In this document: one piece after another, positions 28,287-36,780 of the stretch
Numbering within the stretch: the stretch's first letter is position 1
Layout: each line of letters starts with the position of its first letter
Assembly: GCF_012241385.1 (NCBI RefSeq)
Contig: NZ_JAAVXB010000006.1
Coordinates: 1 to 64,000, forward strand
Source: Solimonas marina
GTDB lineage: Bacteria > Pseudomonadota > Gammaproteobacteria > Nevskiales > Nevskiaceae
Length of the DNA: 64,000 nt
Direction of reading: 5' to 3'
Program-made: the position numbers and the translations under genes
The notes under the pieces: model-generated
Databases searched by the model: none
What the model saw: only the letters and a program-made list of their open reading frames with translations
What the model was told of the DNA's origin: nothing

Positions 28287-29303
28287 ATGCCGACAATGAA
28301 CATGATCCAGGCGCTGAACTCGGCGATGGATGTGATGATGCAACGCGACGACAACGTCGTCGTGTTCGGCGAGGACGTCGGCTACTTCGGCGGCGTGTTT
28401 CGCGTCACTGCCGGCCTGCAGAAGAAATACGGCCAGACTCGCGTGTTCGACACGCCGATCGCCGAAGGCGGCATTCTCGGCACGGCGATCGGCATGGGCG
28501 CCTACGGCCTGCGGCCGGTTGTCGAGGTGCAGTTCGCCGACTACATCTATCCGGCCTTCGACCAGCTGGTGTCCGAGGCGGCGCGCCTGCGCTACCGCTC
28601 GGCCGGCGAATTCTGGGCACCGCTGGTGGTGCGCACGCCGTGCGGCGGCGGCATCTTCGGCGGCCAGACGCACAGCCAGAGTCCGGAAGGCATCTTCACG
28701 CACGTCTGCGGTCTGAAGACCGTGATGCCGAGCAATCCGTACGACGCCAAGGGCCTGCTGATCGCGGCCATCGAGGACGACGACCCGGTGGTCTTCTTCG
28801 AGCCCAAGCGCCTCTACAACGGGCCGTTCGACGGCCACCACGACCGGCCACTGAAGGCCTGGTCTTCACACCCGACCAGCGATGTGCCGGAAGGCCATTA
28901 CCGTATCGAGCTCGGCAAGGCGTCGATCGTGCGGCCCGGCAATGACGTCACCGTGCTGTGCTACGGCACGATGGTCCACGTCTGCCTCGCCGCTGCCGAG
29001 GAAGCCGGCATCGACGCCGAGATCATCGATCTGCGCACGCTGCTGCCGGTCGACGTCGACACCATCGAGGCCTCGGTCAAGCGCACCGGCCGTTGCGTCA
29101 TCGTCCATGAAGCGACGCGCACCGGCGGCTACGGCGCCGAGCTATCGGCGATCGTGCAGGAGCATTGCTTCTGGCACCTGCAAGCACCGATCGAACGCGT
29201 CACCGGCTGGGATACGCCCTACCCGCATGCGCTGGAATGGGAGTACTTCCCCGGCCCCGCCCGCGTAACCGCCGCGCTCAAGCGCGCGATGGAGGTTGCA
29301 TGA
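28287..29303 (+). CDS. bkdA2: Branched-chain 2-oxoacid dehydrogenase E1 beta subunit
   Basis: A 338-aa transketolase-type beta subunit that pairs with E1 alpha as an alpha2beta2 tetramer. It shows the conserved opening MNMIQALNSAMDVMMQRDDNVVVFGEDVGYFGGVFR, the DTPIAEGGILGTAIGMGAYGLRPVVEVQFADYIYPAFDQ segment and the C-terminal IDLRTLLPVD...ATRTGGYGAE region that contacts E2. Its stop codon overlaps, in an ATGA arrangement, the start of a short repeat ORF that separates it from E2. Confidence 0.93.
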   Translation: MPTMNMIQALNSAMDVMMQRDDNVVVFGEDVGYFGGVFRVTAGLQKKYGQTRVFDTPIAEGGILGTAIGMGAYGLRPVVEVQFADYIYPAFDQLVSEAARLRYRSAGEFWAPLVVRTPCGGGIFGGQTHSQSPEGIFTHVCGLKTVMPSNPYDAKGLLIAAIEDDDPVVFFEPKRLYNGPFDGHHDRPLKAWSSHPTSDVPEGHYRIELGKASIVRPGNDVTVLCYGTMVHVCLAAAEEAGIDAEIIDLRTLLPVDVDTIEASVKRTGRCVIVHEATRTGGYGAELSAIVQEHCFWHLQAPIERVTGWDTPYPHALEWEYFPGPARVTAALKRAMEVA

Positions 29304-29336
29304 GCATGCGACACGGTGCTTTGCGCGTAGCGCAAA
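29297..29336 (+). repeat. 40-bp direct repeat with internal hairpin, copy 1
   Basis: The unit begins TGCATGAGCATGCGACACGG and ends with the inverted repeat TTTGCGC-GTA-GCGCAAA. It also contains GCATG-AG-CATGC. It carries the stop of E1 beta and the start of the repeat ORF. Between the copies lies the palindrome GAGCATGCTC at about 29346-29355, so the whole insert can form several hairpins. Confidence 0.85.
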
Positions 29337-29458
29337 CGGTTGCGGGAGCATGCTCTCTCATGCGAACGGCTGCACTTGAAGCCAGTCGCGAAGGTCAGTG
29401 CATGAGCATGCGACACGGTGCTTTGCGCGTCGCGCAAAACGCGAGGGCCATTTCATGA
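29300..29458 (+). CDS. 52-codon repeat ORF wedged between E1 beta and E2
   Basis: This ORF starts in the ATGA that ends E1 beta and stops in the ATGA that starts E2, so it bridges the two genes with four-base overlaps on both sides and keeps ribosome coupling. It encodes MSMRHGALRVAQ twice, 34 codons apart. The DNA behind this is a 40-base direct repeat (29297-29336 and 29399-29438, one mismatch). The product is basic and Cys-containing (AGACSLM, GQCMSMR) with no recognisable fold. It may be a genuine small protein, or a repeat element that stays open because selection keeps the operon coupled. Confidence 0.4.
   Translation: MSMRHGALRVAQTVAGACSLMRTAALEASREGQCMSMRHGALRVAQNARAIS
29399..29438 (+). 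repeat. 40-bp direct repeat with internal hairpin, copy 2
   Basis: It is identical to copy 1 at 39 of 40 positions; the only change is in the hairpin loop (GTC instead of GTA). The offset between copies is 102 bases, a multiple of three, so both are read in the same frame. Confidence 0.85.
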
Positions 29459-30723
29459 GCGCTCTGAACAAAACCTTTGTCTTCAAGCTGCCGGACATCG
29501 GCGAAGGCATTACCGAATCCGAGATCGCGCAACTGCATGTCGCGCTCGGCGATGTCATCGAGGAAGATCAGCCGCTGATCGACATGCTGACCGACAAGGC
29601 TGCGGTCGAACTGTCGTCGCCGGTCTCGGGCCGGGTCGCGAAAATCCACGGCGCGGTCGGCGACAAAATGCCGGTTGGTAGCGCGCTGGTCACGATCGAG
29701 GTCGAGGGAGACGGCAGTGCCGTCGCCGACGATGCCCCCGTGGCGGTCGCCGATCCGCCGGCGCCGGTACCGACCGCGGCCGAATCATCGAAAACGGCCA
29801 CCGTGCCCGTCTCGACGGTCGGCGATGGGCCGGCGAGTTCGTCACCGCGCGGCTCGGTCGCCGCGTCGCCGGCGACGCGCAAGCGCGCCCGCGAACTCGG
29901 CGTCGACATCACCCAGGTGCAGGCCACCGGCCCTGCCGGACGCGTCAGCCGCGAGGATGTCGAGCGCCACGCCGCTGGCGGTCCGGCGGTGTCGACCGCG
30001 CGCACGCCGAGCTTCGGCGACGACGATGCCACCGAGGAAATCAAGGTCATCGGTCTGCGGCGCAAGATCGCCGAGGCGATGCAGCGTTCCAAGCAGCGCA
30101 TTCCGCATTACGCGTATGTCGAGGAAGTGGACGTCACCGAACTCGAAACGCTGCGTCAGCACCTCAACGAAACGCACAAGGATCGCGCCAGGCTGACCTT
30201 GCTGCCGCTGCTGATTCAGGCGCTGGTCAAGGCGGTGCCGGCGTTCCCGCAGGTCAACGCCACCTACGACGACGAGGCCGGCATCGTCACGCGCCATCGC
30301 GCGCTGCACGTCGGCATCGCGGCGCAGACGCCGAACGGTCTGATCGTGCCGGTGCTGCGGCACGCACAGCGTCTGACGATGTGGGAACGCGCCAGCGAGA
30401 TCCGCCGCCTGGCCGACGCCGCCCGCAACGGCAAGGCCACACGCCAGGAGCTGTCCGGCTCGACGATCACCATCACCAGCCTCGGCGCGCTCGGCGGCAT
30501 CGTCACGACACCGGTCATCAACGCACCGGAAGTGGCGATCGTCGGCGTCAACAAGCTCGTCGAACGGCCGGTGGTGCGCAACGGCCAGATCGCGGTGCGG
30601 ACCATGATGAACCTGTCGTCGTCGTTCGATCACCGCATCGTCGACGGCTTCGACGCCGCCTCGTTCATTCAGCGCGTCAAGGCACTGCTCGAACATCCAG
30701 CCACTTTGTTTATCGACTCATGA
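29455..30723 (+). CDS. bkdB: Branched-chain 2-oxoacid dehydrogenase E2 (dihydrolipoyl acyltransferase)
   Basis: A 422-aa E2 core protein. The N-terminal lipoyl domain (about 6-82) has the modification site MLTDKAAVELSSP with Lys48. A Pro/Ala-rich linker follows, then the E3/E1-binding domain (about 136-172: SPATRKRARELGVDITQVQA, then GPAGRVSREDV) and the acyltransferase domain ending in the catalytic motif SSFDHRIVDGFDAA (His and Asp near residue 390). It transfers the acyl group from thiamine to CoA. No dihydrolipoamide dehydrogenase (E3) gene follows, so E3 must come from elsewhere in the genome. Confidence 0.93.
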   Translation: MSALNKTFVFKLPDIGEGITESEIAQLHVALGDVIEEDQPLIDMLTDKAAVELSSPVSGRVAKIHGAVGDKMPVGSALVTIEVEGDGSAVADDAPVAVADPPAPVPTAAESSKTATVPVSTVGDGPASSSPRGSVAASPATRKRARELGVDITQVQATGPAGRVSREDVERHAAGGPAVSTARTPSFGDDDATEEIKVIGLRRKIAEAMQRSKQRIPHYAYVEEVDVTELETLRQHLNETHKDRARLTLLPLLIQALVKAVPAFPQVNATYDDEAGIVTRHRALHVGIAAQTPNGLIVPVLRHAQRLTMWERASEIRRLADAARNGKATRQELSGSTITITSLGALGGIVTTPVINAPEVAIVGVNKLVERPVVRNGQIAVRTMMNLSSSFDHRIVDGFDAASFIQRVKALLEHPATLFIDS

Positions 30724-30736
30724 GGTGCGGTTCCCG

Positions 30737-32104
30737 ATGATCCTTGAAGCTCTGCGCGCCGCGCTCGGTACCGATGCCGTGTTCGATGCGGCGCAAGTCG
30801 CCGAGCGCGCGACCAGCTACTGGAGCCAGGCGCCGATGCAAGGCGCTGCGCTGGTGCGGCCACGCAGCACGGACGACGTCGCTGCGGCGCTTCGCATCTG
30901 TCATGCCGCCGGTCAAGCGGTCGTCACGCACGGCGGGCTGACCGGCTGCGTGGAAGGCGCGATCGCCGATCCGCAGAGCGTCATCATCTCGCTGGAGCGG
31001 ATGAACGTCATCGAGGAAATCGATCCGATCGGCCGCACGGCAACCGTCGGTGCCGGCGTGACCATGCAGAACCTGCAGGAAGCGGCACGCGAACAGGGGC
31101 TGCTGTACGCCGTCGATCTGGGCGCGCGCGGTTCGTGCACGATCGGCGGCAACGTCTCGACCAATGCCGGCGGCATCAACGTCATCCGCTACGGCATGAT
31201 GCGTGCGCATGTCCTGGGGCTCGAAGCGGTGCTCGCCGACGGCACCGTGATTTCGTCGATGAATCGCATGCTGAAGAACAACGCCGGCTACGACCTCAAG
31301 CAACTGTTCATCGGCAGCGAGGGCACGCTCGGCATCGTCACGCGCGTGGTCGTGCGACTCGACGAGGCGATGAGCAGCCGCAACAGCGCGATGGTTGCCC
31401 TGACCAGCTTCGAGCAGGTCACGCAGTTGCTCAAGCGCCTGCAGCGCGAGCTCGGCGGTCAGCTCAGCGCGTATGAAGTGATGTGGGGCGATTATTTCCG
31501 CGACGTCACCGAACCCGGCTTTCATCGCGCACCGCTCGATCGCGGCCACCCGTATTACGTGATGCTAGAAGCCGAGGGCGCCGACGCGGACGCCGACGCC
31601 GCACGCTTCATGGCGGTGATGGAAGGGGCACTGGCCGACGAGCTGGTTGCCGATGCGGTGATTCCGCAGTCGGAGACCGAGCGCCGTACCCTATGGGAGA
31701 TTCGCGAGAACTTCATGGCGCTGTATCGGAGACAACCGATCTTCCTCTACGACGTCAGCCTGCCGATCCGCGAGATGCCGGCCTATGTCGCCGAAGTCCA
31801 GGCGCGCCTCAAGCGGCGCTGGCCGAACAGCCGCTGCGACGTCATCGGCCATATCGGTGACGGCAACCTGCACTTCTTCGTTCACCCCGGCGCCGAAGGC
31901 GAACACCTGCACGAGCAGTCCGACGAAGACGTCTACGCGCCGCTGCAGCCGATCGGCGGTTCGATCTCCGCAGAGCATGGCATCGGCACTGAAAAGCGCC
32001 GGCATTTGCCGATCTCGCGCTCGGCCGCGGAAATCGCATTGATGCACACGCTCAAGCAGACCCTGGACCCCAAGGGCATTCTCAACCCGGGCAAGGTGCT
32101 GTAA
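30737..32104 (+). CDS. FAD-linked oxidase, D-2-hydroxyacid dehydrogenase (GlcD/DLD-like)
   Basis: A 455-aa flavoprotein of the FAD_binding_4/FAD-oxidase_C type that oxidises D-2-hydroxyacids such as D-lactate or D-2-hydroxyglutarate. The N-terminal FAD domain shows RPRSTDDVAAALRICHAAGQ and GNVSTNAGGINVIRYG; the C-terminal domain has the metal/substrate motifs GHIGDGNLHFFVHP and SAEHGIGTEKR. The start ATG at 30737 lies 13 bases after the E2 stop, so it is likely the last gene of the 2-oxoacid dehydrogenase operon and may feed it by making 2-oxoacids. No Fe-S domain is fused. Confidence 0.88.
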   Translation: MILEALRAALGTDAVFDAAQVAERATSYWSQAPMQGAALVRPRSTDDVAAALRICHAAGQAVVTHGGLTGCVEGAIADPQSVIISLERMNVIEEIDPIGRTATVGAGVTMQNLQEAAREQGLLYAVDLGARGSCTIGGNVSTNAGGINVIRYGMMRAHVLGLEAVLADGTVISSMNRMLKNNAGYDLKQLFIGSEGTLGIVTRVVVRLDEAMSSRNSAMVALTSFEQVTQLLKRLQRELGGQLSAYEVMWGDYFRDVTEPGFHRAPLDRGHPYYVMLEAEGADADADAARFMAVMEGALADELVADAVIPQSETERRTLWEIRENFMALYRRQPIFLYDVSLPIREMPAYVAEVQARLKRRWPNSRCDVIGHIGDGNLHFFVHPGAEGEHLHEQSDEDVYAPLQPIGGSISAEHGIGTEKRRHLPISRSAAEIALMHTLKQTLDPKGILNPGKVL

Positions 32105-32114
32105 GCCGGCCTCG

Positions 32115-33389
32115 TCAGCCGGCGCTTTCCAGCAAGGCAACGCTACCCTGCCCGCCGTCGGCGCAGATGCTGACGATCGCGCGTGTGCCGGCCGGCAGCG
32201 CCGCCAGTTCCTTGATCGCCTGACTGAGGATGCGCGCGCCGGTGGCGCCGAACGGGTGGCCGATGGCGACGCTGCCGCCGTTCGGATTGACACGCTCGCG
32301 CGGGAACGCACCGAAGTCGACATCGACACCGGCCTTGTCCGTCAGAAATGATTTGTCCTCGAGCGCCTTGATGTGGAACAGCACCTGCGCCGAGAACGCT
32401 TCGTGGATTTCCCAGAGCGCGATGTCGTCGTACCTCAGGCCCTGGCGCGCGAGCAGTCGCGGAATCGCGAAGGCCGGCGCCATCAGCAGGCCTTCGTGGC
32501 GAAAGTCGATCGCGGCGATTTCCCAGTCGACCAGCTTCACCCGCGGCGTATCGGCCGGCAATCGGCCGACACCGGCCCGGGTGCCGACCCAGATGGCGGC
32601 GGCGCCGTCGGTCAGCGGTGACGAGTTGCCGGCGGTCAGCGTGCCCAGCCCGCTCGTGCGGTCAAAGGCCGGCGGCAACTTCGCAAGTTTTTCCAGCGAT
32701 GTCGCCTTGCGCGGAATGCCGTCGCGCGCGACGCCGTCGACGGGGATCACCAGGTCGTCGAAGAAGCCGCGCTCCCAGGCGGCGACGGCGTTCTGGTGGC
32801 TGGCCAGCGCCGAGGCATCCTGCGCGTCGCGCGAAATCTGCCATTCCTTGGCGGTGATCTCGGTGTGCTCACCCATGCTCAGACCGGTCGTGCGATTGGT
32901 CACGGCCGGGATGTAGAGCCGCACGTCACCGAACTTCAGGTCGCGAATCGAGGTGAGCTTGTCACTCATCGACTTCGCTTTCTGGAATTTGCGCAGCCAG
33001 TCGCTGAGCGTCTGCGTCAGGCCGACCTGTACGCGGCTCATGCTTTCCACGCCGCCGACCAGCGCCAGCTGCCGGCTCGAATCGTTGAGCATGCCGGCCG
33101 CTTCGAAGCTGCCGACCATACTGGTCGAACAGGCCATGATCGTTGAGAACGCGGGAATCGTCGGCGGCGCGCCGGCTTCCATCAGCACCTCGCGCGCCAG
33201 ATTGCTCCAGGTCAGATTCGGTACGACGCTGCCCCACACGGCGAAATCGGGGCGGGTGCCCTGGGCCAGCATGGCCTGGACGACCGGCACCGACAGGCCG
33301 ATCGCATCGCGCGCGGCGAGCGCGCCATCGACTTTCGCGAACGGGGTCCGCAGACCAGCCGCCAGCCAGGTTTCGGAACGAGTATTCAT
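32115..33389 (-). CDS. Acetyl-CoA acyltransferase (FadI-like thiolase)
   Basis: A 424-aa thiolase with catalytic Cys87 in MACSTSMVG, the IHEAFSAQVLFH segment, GHPFGATGARI and the second cysteine in SICADGGQGS. The longer loop and the CSTSM spelling match FadI/trifunctional-type degradative thiolases rather than the biosynthetic enzyme at 14176. It would cleave 3-ketoacyl-CoA, fitting the end of branched-chain or fatty acid breakdown next door. The start at 33389 has AAGGAG seven bases upstream. The 231 bases upstream of it (33390-33620) hold no gene I can support. Confidence 0.9.
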   Translation of the reverse strand: MNTRSETWLAAGLRTPFAKVDGALAARDAIGLSVPVVQAMLAQGTRPDFAVWGSVVPNLTWSNLAREVLMEAGAPPTIPAFSTIMACSTSMVGSFEAAGMLNDSSRQLALVGGVESMSRVQVGLTQTLSDWLRKFQKAKSMSDKLTSIRDLKFGDVRLYIPAVTNRTTGLSMGEHTEITAKEWQISRDAQDASALASHQNAVAAWERGFFDDLVIPVDGVARDGIPRKATSLEKLAKLPPAFDRTSGLGTLTAGNSSPLTDGAAAIWVGTRAGVGRLPADTPRVKLVDWEIAAIDFRHEGLLMAPAFAIPRLLARQGLRYDDIALWEIHEAFSAQVLFHIKALEDKSFLTDKAGVDVDFGAFPRERVNPNGGSVAIGHPFGATGARILSQAIKELAALPAGTRAIVSICADGGQGSVALLESAG

Positions 33390-33620
33390 GAACGCACTCC
33401 TTGTGATCGTCGGGCCGGGTCGCCGTGTCTCCGGGATGCCCATGAGACTGCAACGATGTTGCGAATCATGGCGCCTCGACACCCCACCCGCCTATCGAGG
33501 GAGGCGCCTGTCATCAAGGTGTGCCGCCGACGGTCGCCGACTGCAGCGATGGATCGCGTCAAAGGCGAATCATCGTCGCCTGCCGCGCGACCGTCAGCCG
33601 GGAAGCGACGGCCGCTTCGA

Positions 33621-34955
33621 TCAAGCCGGCAGCTGATGCCAACGCCTGCGGGCGAAGTCCAGCGCTGCCGCCGCCTGCGCCAGCATCACGATCAGCCAGG
33701 CCGGTTGCTCATGCACGAGCGGCGCCCAGAACGTCGCCGCAATCAGGCCCAGATGCAGGGCGATCAGCACGAACGGCAGCAGCACATAGAGCACCAGCAG
33801 GTAGATCGCCGCCGCAGCGTCGGCACGGCGTTGATCGCGTGCGAAGTTGAGGCCGAGCACGATGGCGCCGTCGCGCACCAGGAACACGAAGAACGCAGCG
33901 GCGGTGCTCGCCAGGGCGATGCCTTCCATGGTCTTTTGCGTGGCCAGCGCGCTGACGGCGAACAGCAGGCCGACGGCGGTCGCCAGCAGCGACGACGCCA
34001 GCCACTTCGGCGTCAGCTCCCAGGCGCGGCGTCGCTCGCCGTCTTTCCACAACGACAACAGACGGCGCAGGCGCACCCAGTCCTTGCGCTCACTGAACAG
34101 CATCAAATAGCTGGCTCCCAGCGCAACGATCGCGCAGACCGCGAGGTGCGCCGTGACGGGGCCGAACCGGGTGAACGGCAATGCCGGCAACGGATGGCCA
34201 TAGAACCAGCCGCCAGCGAACGCGAAGACGAACAGCAGAAACGCGATCCATGCCGTCGGCGGATCGCGGAACGCCAGCTCTTCGCGCATGGCGCGATACA
34301 GACCGAGCACACTCCACAATGCCGCGAGCGTCGCGCACAGCAACGCGAACTCGACGTCGCTGAACTGCCAGCCGTACCAGCTCATCATCCCCGCACCGCG
34401 CGCACCGACAATCAGGCGAATCAGCTGCGGCGCGAAGATCACCAGCAACAGGATGGACGCGCCGCGCGACCGCGGCGTGACGACGCTGCGCGACAGTTTG
34501 CGCCACGACAGCAGTACCGACAGCAACGTCAGGGCATGGAAGGTCAAGGCGGTGAAGATGGCCGTCAGCGCGGCGAACAACGAAGCGCGGTCAGGTGTCG
34601 CCGTCAGCGCATAGATCAGCAGGCAGATCAGACCGCCGTACCACGCGAACACCGGCCCGCCGATCAGCTTGCCGAGCGTCATCGTCCACGGGCTCATGCC
34701 GGACAGACGTTGCTGATCCCAGGTGCCCTGCACCAGTTCCTGATTCAAGGACTCGCCGGCCTGCTTGGCGCCGTACATCACGGTGATGATGACGAACAAC
34801 GACAGGCTGATCATCGGCAGGCCGCCAAGCCAGCCGTCGAGCTTGTGCCCGACCAGCGCGACGAGACCGAGGATGATGGGCATCGCCATCAGGCGCTGCG
34901 GGGTCAGCTCCAGCCAGGCATTGCGCTGGAATTCGGGATTGCGCAACACGTTCAT
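33621..34955 (-). CDS. ABC exporter membrane subunit
   Basis: A 444-aa integral membrane protein with about ten to twelve hydrophobic helices and the Pro-rich basic loop SWRKLSRSVVTPRSRGASI. It partners with the adjacent ATPase: the ATPase stop and this start overlap by four bases (ATGA). The layout resembles ABC-2 type permeases, with an extra C-terminal set of helices. The opening MNVLRNPEFQRNAWLELTPQ is typical of this permease class. Function is unknown; such pairs export lipids, antibiotics or take part in gliding/Gld-type processes. Confidence 0.8.
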   Translation of the reverse strand: MNVLRNPEFQRNAWLELTPQRLMAMPIILGLVALVGHKLDGWLGGLPMISLSLFVIITVMYGAKQAGESLNQELVQGTWDQQRLSGMSPWTMTLGKLIGGPVFAWYGGLICLLIYALTATPDRASLFAALTAIFTALTFHALTLLSVLLSWRKLSRSVVTPRSRGASILLLVIFAPQLIRLIVGARGAGMMSWYGWQFSDVEFALLCATLAALWSVLGLYRAMREELAFRDPPTAWIAFLLFVFAFAGGWFYGHPLPALPFTRFGPVTAHLAVCAIVALGASYLMLFSERKDWVRLRRLLSLWKDGERRRAWELTPKWLASSLLATAVGLLFAVSALATQKTMEGIALASTAAAFFVFLVRDGAIVLGLNFARDQRRADAAAAIYLLVLYVLLPFVLIALHLGLIAATFWAPLVHEQPAWLIVMLAQAAAALDFARRRWHQLPA

Positions 34956-35872
34956 GCGCGGGCCCTCCCCGCTTCGACGGCCAGCAGATACGCGTCCTGC
35001 AAGGTCGTTTGTTCGATGGTGAACTCGCACACCGCAACACCGTGACCGATCAGCCCGGCCAGCAGCGCCGCGAGGGCCGTGTCATCGCCGCTGAAGCTGA
35101 AACGCGCCTGCGTACCGTCGATCTGCAGCTCGCTGACCACATCGGCCAGAGCAGCAGCCAGCACTTCGCTCGTTTGCACCACGCGCAGACGTACACTGCG
35201 CATCGTGGTCTCGGCCGGTTGATCCAGCACCCGGTGCTCGGCGATGCGACCGCCCTGCATGACCAGCATGCCGGTGCAGTATTCCTCCAGCTCGGCAAGG
35301 ATGTGCGACGAGACAACCAGTGTCATGCCGTCGGCGGCGAGTCGTCGCATCAATCCCGACAGCGCCGCACGCGATTCGGGATCGAGACCGGATGCCGGTT
35401 CGTCGAGCAGCAGCACGCGCGGCCGGTGGATGATCGACTGCGCGATCGCCAGACGCTGTCGCTGACCGCGCGACAGCGAACCGGCCTTGTCGTCGAGCTT
35501 GCTGCCGATTTCCAGTTGCGTCGCCACCTCGCCGATCCGCGCTTCCAGCGATGCACCGCCGAGGCCACGCGCACGGCCGGCGTACAACAGGCAGCGACGC
35601 ACGCTCAGCTCGGCGTACAGGCCGAAGTGATCGGGCAGATAGCCGATGTGGCGATGCGCGTCGCGCGGCTGGCGCAGGACGTCGATGCCGGCCACCTCGA
35701 TCTCGCCGGAGAACGGCTCGTCGAGTGCCGCCAGACAGCGCAACAGGGTGGTCTTGCCGGCGCCGTTGGGACCGACCAACGCGGTGATCGACGCCGGCGC
35801 CAGCGTAAAGCTGACGCGGTCGAGCGCACGTTGCCCCGGATATTCGTAGACCAGCTCGCTGGTGCGGATCAT
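34952..35872 (-). CDS. ABC transporter ATP-binding protein
   Basis: A 306-aa ATPase with Walker A GPNGAGKTT (about 35-43), signature LSRGQRQRLAIAQ, Walker B VLLLDEPASGLD, and a switch His in VSSHI. A C-terminal region of about 90 residues after the nucleotide domain resembles the regulatory tail of CcmA/NatA-type ATPases. The inner ATG at 35872 is chosen because GGAG lies five bases upstream, inside the codons of a longer frame. It drives the permease encoded next. Confidence 0.92.
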   Translation of the reverse strand: MIRTSELVYEYPGQRALDRVSFTLAPASITALVGPNGAGKTTLLRCLAALDEPFSGEIEVAGIDVLRQPRDAHRHIGYLPDHFGLYAELSVRRCLLYAGRARGLGGASLEARIGEVATQLEIGSKLDDKAGSLSRGQRQRLAIAQSIIHRPRVLLLDEPASGLDPESRAALSGLMRRLAADGMTLVVSSHILAELEEYCTGMLVMQGGRIAEHRVLDQPAETTMRSVRLRVVQTSEVLAAALADVVSELQIDGTQARFSFSGDDTALAALLAGLIGHGVAVCEFTIEQTTLQDAYLLAVEAGRARA

Positions 35873-35941
35873 GTTGGCTCCATGGTCCACGCAGTATGGC
35901 GCAGATCGCGCAGCCCTGGCGTCGGCCGCAGCCGCCCTCGA

Positions 35942-35962
35942 ACCGCACCTGACGGGTGCGGT
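35942..35962 (-). terminator. Hairpin downstream of the SDR gene
   Basis: A perfect 8-base inverted repeat (ACCGCACC / GGTGCGGT, 5-base loop) lies 11 bases past the stop of the short-chain dehydrogenase on the minus strand. There is no T-run, so it is probably a weak terminator or processing hairpin separating that operon from the ABC pair. Confidence 0.45.
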
Positions 35963-35973
35963 GTGTAGGCGCC

Positions 35974-36780
35974 CTACGACAAGGCTTCGCCGGCCCGGCG
36001 CCTGCCGCGCTTCACCATGAACTGCATGAAGGCGTTGAACACGCCCGGCAGATGGCGGCCGATCATCGCACTCATCTTGGCGTTGATGCCCGGCACGATC
36101 AGCCAGCGTCCGGCATCGAGGCCGACGACGATGCGATCACAGGCGTCGTCGGCGTCGAGACTGCCGGCGACGTTCTTGATCGACAGCGAGATCGGGTCGC
36201 CGTCGCGGCGTTCCTCGGCCACCATCGGCGTCTTCACTTCCGGTGGGCAGATGCAGCTGATGTGAATCCCCCGCGACTCGTATTCGTAGCGCAACGTCGT
36301 CGCCAGACCGACCACCCCGAACTTCGACGCGCCGTAGGCGCTGTAGGCGTAGTTGCTGGTCAGGCCCGCCAGCGACGCGATCAGCGCCAGACGCGCGTCG
36401 CGCTTCATCGTCGGCAGCACCGCCGCGGCGAAGTGGAAGCTGCCGTTGAGGTTGACGTCGATGACGCGGCGAAACGCCTCGCCGCTGGTTTCGCCCAGCG
36501 TGCGGTTGAGAACGATGCCGGCCGAATTGATCGCCAGGTCCGGTGCGCCGTGCGCATCGACCGCCGCCTGCACCGCAGCCTTCACTGCATGCTCGTCGCG
36601 AATATCGATTTGGTGAAACGACCAGCTACCGCCGGCCGCATCCAGTGCCAGTCGCGCGGCGTCGCCGACGCGCTGATCGAGCACACTGACATGCGCGCCG
36701 CGCCGCAGCAGGCGCAAGGCCAGGCCCAGGCCGAGGCCCGAACCGGCGCCGCTGATCACGGTATGGGTGCATCGAATCAT
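35974..36780 (-). CDS. Short-chain dehydrogenase/reductase (SDR)
   Basis: A 268-aa classical SDR. The cofactor motif is SGAGSGLGLGLA (TGxxxGxG type, near residue 10), then NSAGIV, and the catalytic YSAYGASK gives the YxxxK pair near 150; an active-site Ser is in LIASLAGL. It should interconvert a secondary alcohol and a ketone with NAD(P). The start overlaps the preceding stop by one base (TGATG), so it is co-translated with the epimerase-like gene. Substrate is unknown; the C-terminal amphipathic region (INAKMSAMIGRHLPGVFNAFMQF) suggests a hydrophobic substrate or membrane contact. Confidence 0.9.
   Translation of the reverse strand: MIRCTHTVISGAGSGLGLGLALRLLRRGAHVSVLDQRVGDAARLALDAAGGSWSFHQIDIRDEHAVKAAVQAAVDAHGAPDLAINSAGIVLNRTLGETSGEAFRRVIDVNLNGSFHFAAAVLPTMKRDARLALIASLAGLTSNYAYSAYGASKFGVVGLATTLRYEYESRGIHISCICPPEVKTPMVAEERRDGDPISLSIKNVAGSLDADDACDRIVVGLDAGRWLIVPGINAKMSAMIGRHLPGVFNAFMQFMVKRGRRRAGEALS

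Noticed and set aside
33390-33620. Possible gene remnant upstream of the FadI-like thiolase
   Set aside because: Several short frames exist, but none shows a conserved motif, ribosome-binding site or continuity; I see nothing supportable there.
33456-35045. A 529-codon plus-strand frame across the ABC transporter genes
   Set aside because: It is rich in Gln, Arg and Glu runs made by antisense of membrane helices; the ABC genes on the other strand have Walker motifs and a coupled start.
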